A stretch of 64,000 bases of DNA from Deinococcus indicus. GTDB lineage: Bacteria > Deinococcota > Deinococci > Deinococcales > Deinococcaceae. Position numbers and translations under genes: made by a program. Positions 61,875 to 64,000 of the stretch are shown piece after piece; the stretch's first letter is position 1; each line of letters starts with the position of its first letter. The DNA lies in the NCBI RefSeq assembly GCF_002198095.1, contig NZ_NHMK01000022.1, positions 62,001 to 126,000 of the forward strand, given 5' to 3'. A model generated the notes under the pieces. It searched no databases and was not told the DNA's origin. It was given only the letters and a program-made list of their open reading frames with translations.

Positions 61875-63962
61875 TCAGCTCAGGGCGTTCAGGATGGCGT
61901 TCAGGTCGCGGTGCAGCTCCCCGGTGCGTTCGAAGTGGCGGTACGGCGTGGGGAAGGTCGCCTGCAGCCACGCGGGACCGCGTTCGGCCAGCGGCGCCCG
62001 CAGGTGCGGCACGCCCAGATCCACGAACAGCCGCGTCAGGGCCGCCACGTATGCGTCGGGCGTGCGCGGGCCGGGCGGGGTGGTGAACACCTTCTTCGGG
62101 GGCGTGCCGGCGCGCACCACGCGGCGGTACACGTCCAGCGCGTGACGCGCGGCGCGCAGCTGCGCCGGGTCGAGGCGACCGGGCGGCTGGTGGACGGCGC
62201 GGCTCACGGCGCGGCGATGCGGGACCGGCACGAGGCTGGACAGCCCGCGCCCCCAGCCCTCCTGCAACGCGGCCCGGTCGGCGGCGAGCGGATCGGCCCC
62301 CAGCGGATCGGGCGCGGCGGCCCCGCTGGCGGCCTTTGTGGGGCTGCCGGCGGCAGGCCTGGGGTCTGCCTTCTTCCCGGTGGCCTTCTTCGCGGCGGAC
62401 TGGGTGGCGGCAGGCTGGGTCGCGGCACCGGCTTTCGGCGGGGCAGCATTCTGGCCTGCGGCCTTCTGTGCAGTCGTCTTCTGCGCTGTGGCTTTCTGGC
62501 CTGTGTTGTTCGGTGCCGTGGCCTTCTTGGCCGCCGCTTTCGGCGTGGCGGTCCTCGCGGGGGCGGGCGCGTCGCGGCGGGTGCCGTTCAGGGCGCGGCC
62601 CACCAGTTCGGATTCCTGAACGGGTTTCCCGTCCCGGTAGCGTTGCCACAGGCCGTCCAGGACCAGCAGGCTGGTCGCCTGCCGCCGCTGGTGCAGCAGT
62701 TCGCGGGCGCGTTCCACCCGTTTCTCGCGGCCCAGCAGCAGCGCCGTGTACGTCAGGAACTGCCGCGCGGTGCGGGGCACGCCCGGCTCACCCTGGTCCG
62801 GCAGGGCCAGCAGCGTCTGGCGCAGCGCGGCGTAGTCGTCGGCACGCAGCGCGCCGGTATTGATGCCGGCCTCCACCCGCCGCCACTGCGCCGGGCTGAA
62901 CACGGCCTTCAGGCCCCACAGCCACGCGCGCGCGCCCTGCACGTGCGGGTCGTCCCGGACGTCCAGCAGTTCCAGGCCGCTACCGGGTTCGATCACGCGT
63001 TCCACGCGCGGGGCGCGCACGGCCGGCCGCAGTCGTTCCGGCGGCCCGAGTTCCCGCAGGCGCTCAAGCACCCCGGCGTCCCGCGAGAAGCCCTGCAGCA
63101 GCGTCAGGTCCTCCAGCCGGAAGGGCCGGCGCCCCCGGATGGTTTCGAGCAGGAAGTCACGGGTGTCCTCGGGCAGGTCCAGGTGCTCCTGCACGGCAGT
63201 CCAGTGCCCCACGAGGTTCGTGAGGCGGCTGGCGCGCAGGTACTCCTCCCATTCAAGGTGGTCCATGCGGTTGCCCGCCCCGGCGCGGGGCCGCAGGGTC
63301 CGCCGGGGCCGCGCCGCCTGCGCCGCCGGGGGCTGGAAGGCGGCCGGGGCGGGCGCAAACGCGCTGGGGGCCGGTTCCTCGTTCCGGGCGCGGGTCAGGG
63401 CGCGCAGTTCGCTCAGGACGGTCAGCGGCAGGGGTTTTTCGGCGTCCTGAAGGCGCTGGAGTTTCTCGCGCAGGTCGGCACTCAGGCCGCCGCCGCCCGC
63501 CATGGCCGTCAGGACCCAGTCGAGGCCCTGGGCGCGCAGGTACTCGCGCCAGTTGCCGGCGCCGGCCAGCAGGTCCGCCTGCGACTGCGTCTGCGTGCGG
63601 CGCACGTGCGCGCCCACCTGATCGGCGAGGTGCGCGCCGACCTGCCGGCCGCGTTCCTCGCCCAGCACCCGCGCGAACACGCAGGAACTGCCGATCGGGC
63701 CGATCTGCTCGCCGGTCAGGGTGGTCACGCGGAACTCGTACCGCAGGTGGTGGCCGGAACCCGGCGGGCACAGCAGGCATTTCAGGTGCGCCTGCCGCGC
63801 GCCGTGATCCACGACGTGCAGGCCCGTGAACAGGTCGAACGCAGCCGCCTCCTCCCGTCCGGGGACGAGCAGCGTGGCGTGCGTGAGGCCCTGACTGGTC
63901 AGGTGCTGGTGGACGTGCTCCAGAACGGCACGCGTGGCGGGAACATGAGCGAGAAGGTACAT
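61875..63962 (-). CDS. Large hypothetical protein with an Ala/Lys-rich linker (695 aa)
   Basis: The N-terminal 200 residues are alpha/beta with a CLLCPPGSGHHLRYEF segment, a further Cys in IGSSCVFARV and a helical part. A Pro/Ala/Arg stretch leads to a helical middle domain (about 235-460). Residues about 464-545 form a low-complexity Lys/Ala/Thr/Gln linker like those of histone H1-type or DNA-binding proteins (TPKAAAKKATAP and similar). A helical C-terminal domain of about 150 residues ends in FPTPYRHFERTGELHRDLNA. No signal peptide. I do not recognise the family. The middle and C-terminal repeats of PLLxxRR type suggest protein or nucleic-acid contacts. Start ATG at 63960-63962. Confidence 0.75.
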   Translation of the reverse strand: MYLLAHVPATRAVLEHVHQHLTSQGLTHATLLVPGREEAAAFDLFTGLHVVDHGARQAHLKCLLCPPGSGHHLRYEFRVTTLTGEQIGPIGSSCVFARVLGEERGRQVGAHLADQVGAHVRRTQTQSQADLLAGAGNWREYLRAQGLDWVLTAMAGGGGLSADLREKLQRLQDAEKPLPLTVLSELRALTRARNEEPAPSAFAPAPAAFQPPAAQAARPRRTLRPRAGAGNRMDHLEWEEYLRASRLTNLVGHWTAVQEHLDLPEDTRDFLLETIRGRRPFRLEDLTLLQGFSRDAGVLERLRELGPPERLRPAVRAPRVERVIEPGSGLELLDVRDDPHVQGARAWLWGLKAVFSPAQWRRVEAGINTGALRADDYAALRQTLLALPDQGEPGVPRTARQFLTYTALLLGREKRVERARELLHQRRQATSLLVLDGLWQRYRDGKPVQESELVGRALNGTRRDAPAPARTATPKAAAKKATAPNNTGQKATAQKTTAQKAAGQNAAPPKAGAATQPAATQSAAKKATGKKADPRPAAGSPTKAASGAAAPDPLGADPLAADRAALQEGWGRGLSSLVPVPHRRAVSRAVHQPPGRLDPAQLRAARHALDVYRRVVRAGTPPKKVFTTPPGPRTPDAYVAALTRLFVDLGVPHLRAPLAERGPAWLQATFPTPYRHFERTGELHRDLNAILNALS

Positions 63963-64000
63963 GCAGCGGGTGGGGGTCCTGGGATGGAGGGGGGCGCACC

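Overview
The window is about 64 kb of very GC-rich chromosomal DNA with a strong Deinococcus flavour. The signs are a large operon of secreted DUF11/SdrD-type repeat proteins, the phosphoribosyltransferase/ATP-grasp/HAD module that accompanies tellurium-resistance loci, many c-di-GMP enzymes, start-stop overlapping operons, and a dispersed 135-157 bp structured repeat resembling the small non-coding repeats of this genus. The genus is an inference. I saw no rRNA, tRNA or CRISPR array.

Layout: (1) 1-1100, minus strand: start of an alkanesulfonate monooxygenase (ssuD) operon behind an unusual leader, made of a good promoter, a SAM-I (S-box) riboswitch whose P3 arm contains a 20-codon ORF ending in three Cys codons, then a second Cys-containing mini-ORF and a perfect GC hairpin. 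(2) 1.8-13.7 kb: four translationally linked exported proteins (DUF11 repeats, SdrD_B-like domains, one probable outer-membrane barrel), closed by a 15-bp-stem terminator. (3) 13.8-17.2 kb: two diguanylate cyclases around an unknown gene. (4) 17.2-20.1 kb: molybdate regulator plus modA and modB, without modC. (5) 20.1-25.9 kb: LacI repressor and a galactan-use operon (GH42, GH53, sugar-binding protein). (6) 26-29.5 kb: RsgA and a GGDEF/GAF/HD-GYP protein. (7) 29.5-35.6 kb: five-gene ter-associated biosynthetic operon and a DUF2786-like gene. (8) 35.7-39.9 kb: fasciclin protein, VanW protein and SelO, with repeats on both sides of selO. (9) 39.9-42 kb: flavin reductase, SDR and TetR. (10) 42.1-50.7 kb: a Wsp-like chemosensory operon ending in a REC-GGDEF protein. 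(11) 50.8-61.8 kb: catecholate siderophore operon (entA, condensation domain, entB, entE, entC, PPTase) divergent from a haem/iron uptake operon (DUF2470-SIP, hmuTUV) across a symmetrical promoter/operator region. (12) 61.9-64 kb: a large uncharacterised protein with an Ala/Lys-rich linker.

Several parts connect. Four GGDEF proteins, one of them the output of the Wsp-like pathway, point to strong c-di-GMP control of a surface-associated lifestyle, consistent with the exported adhesin-like proteins and fasciclin. The two iron operons share an operator-like element. The dispersed repeat has inverted ends and TGA/TCA target duplications, and it sits exactly on native stop codons of several genes, so it appears to have spread without damaging the proteins.
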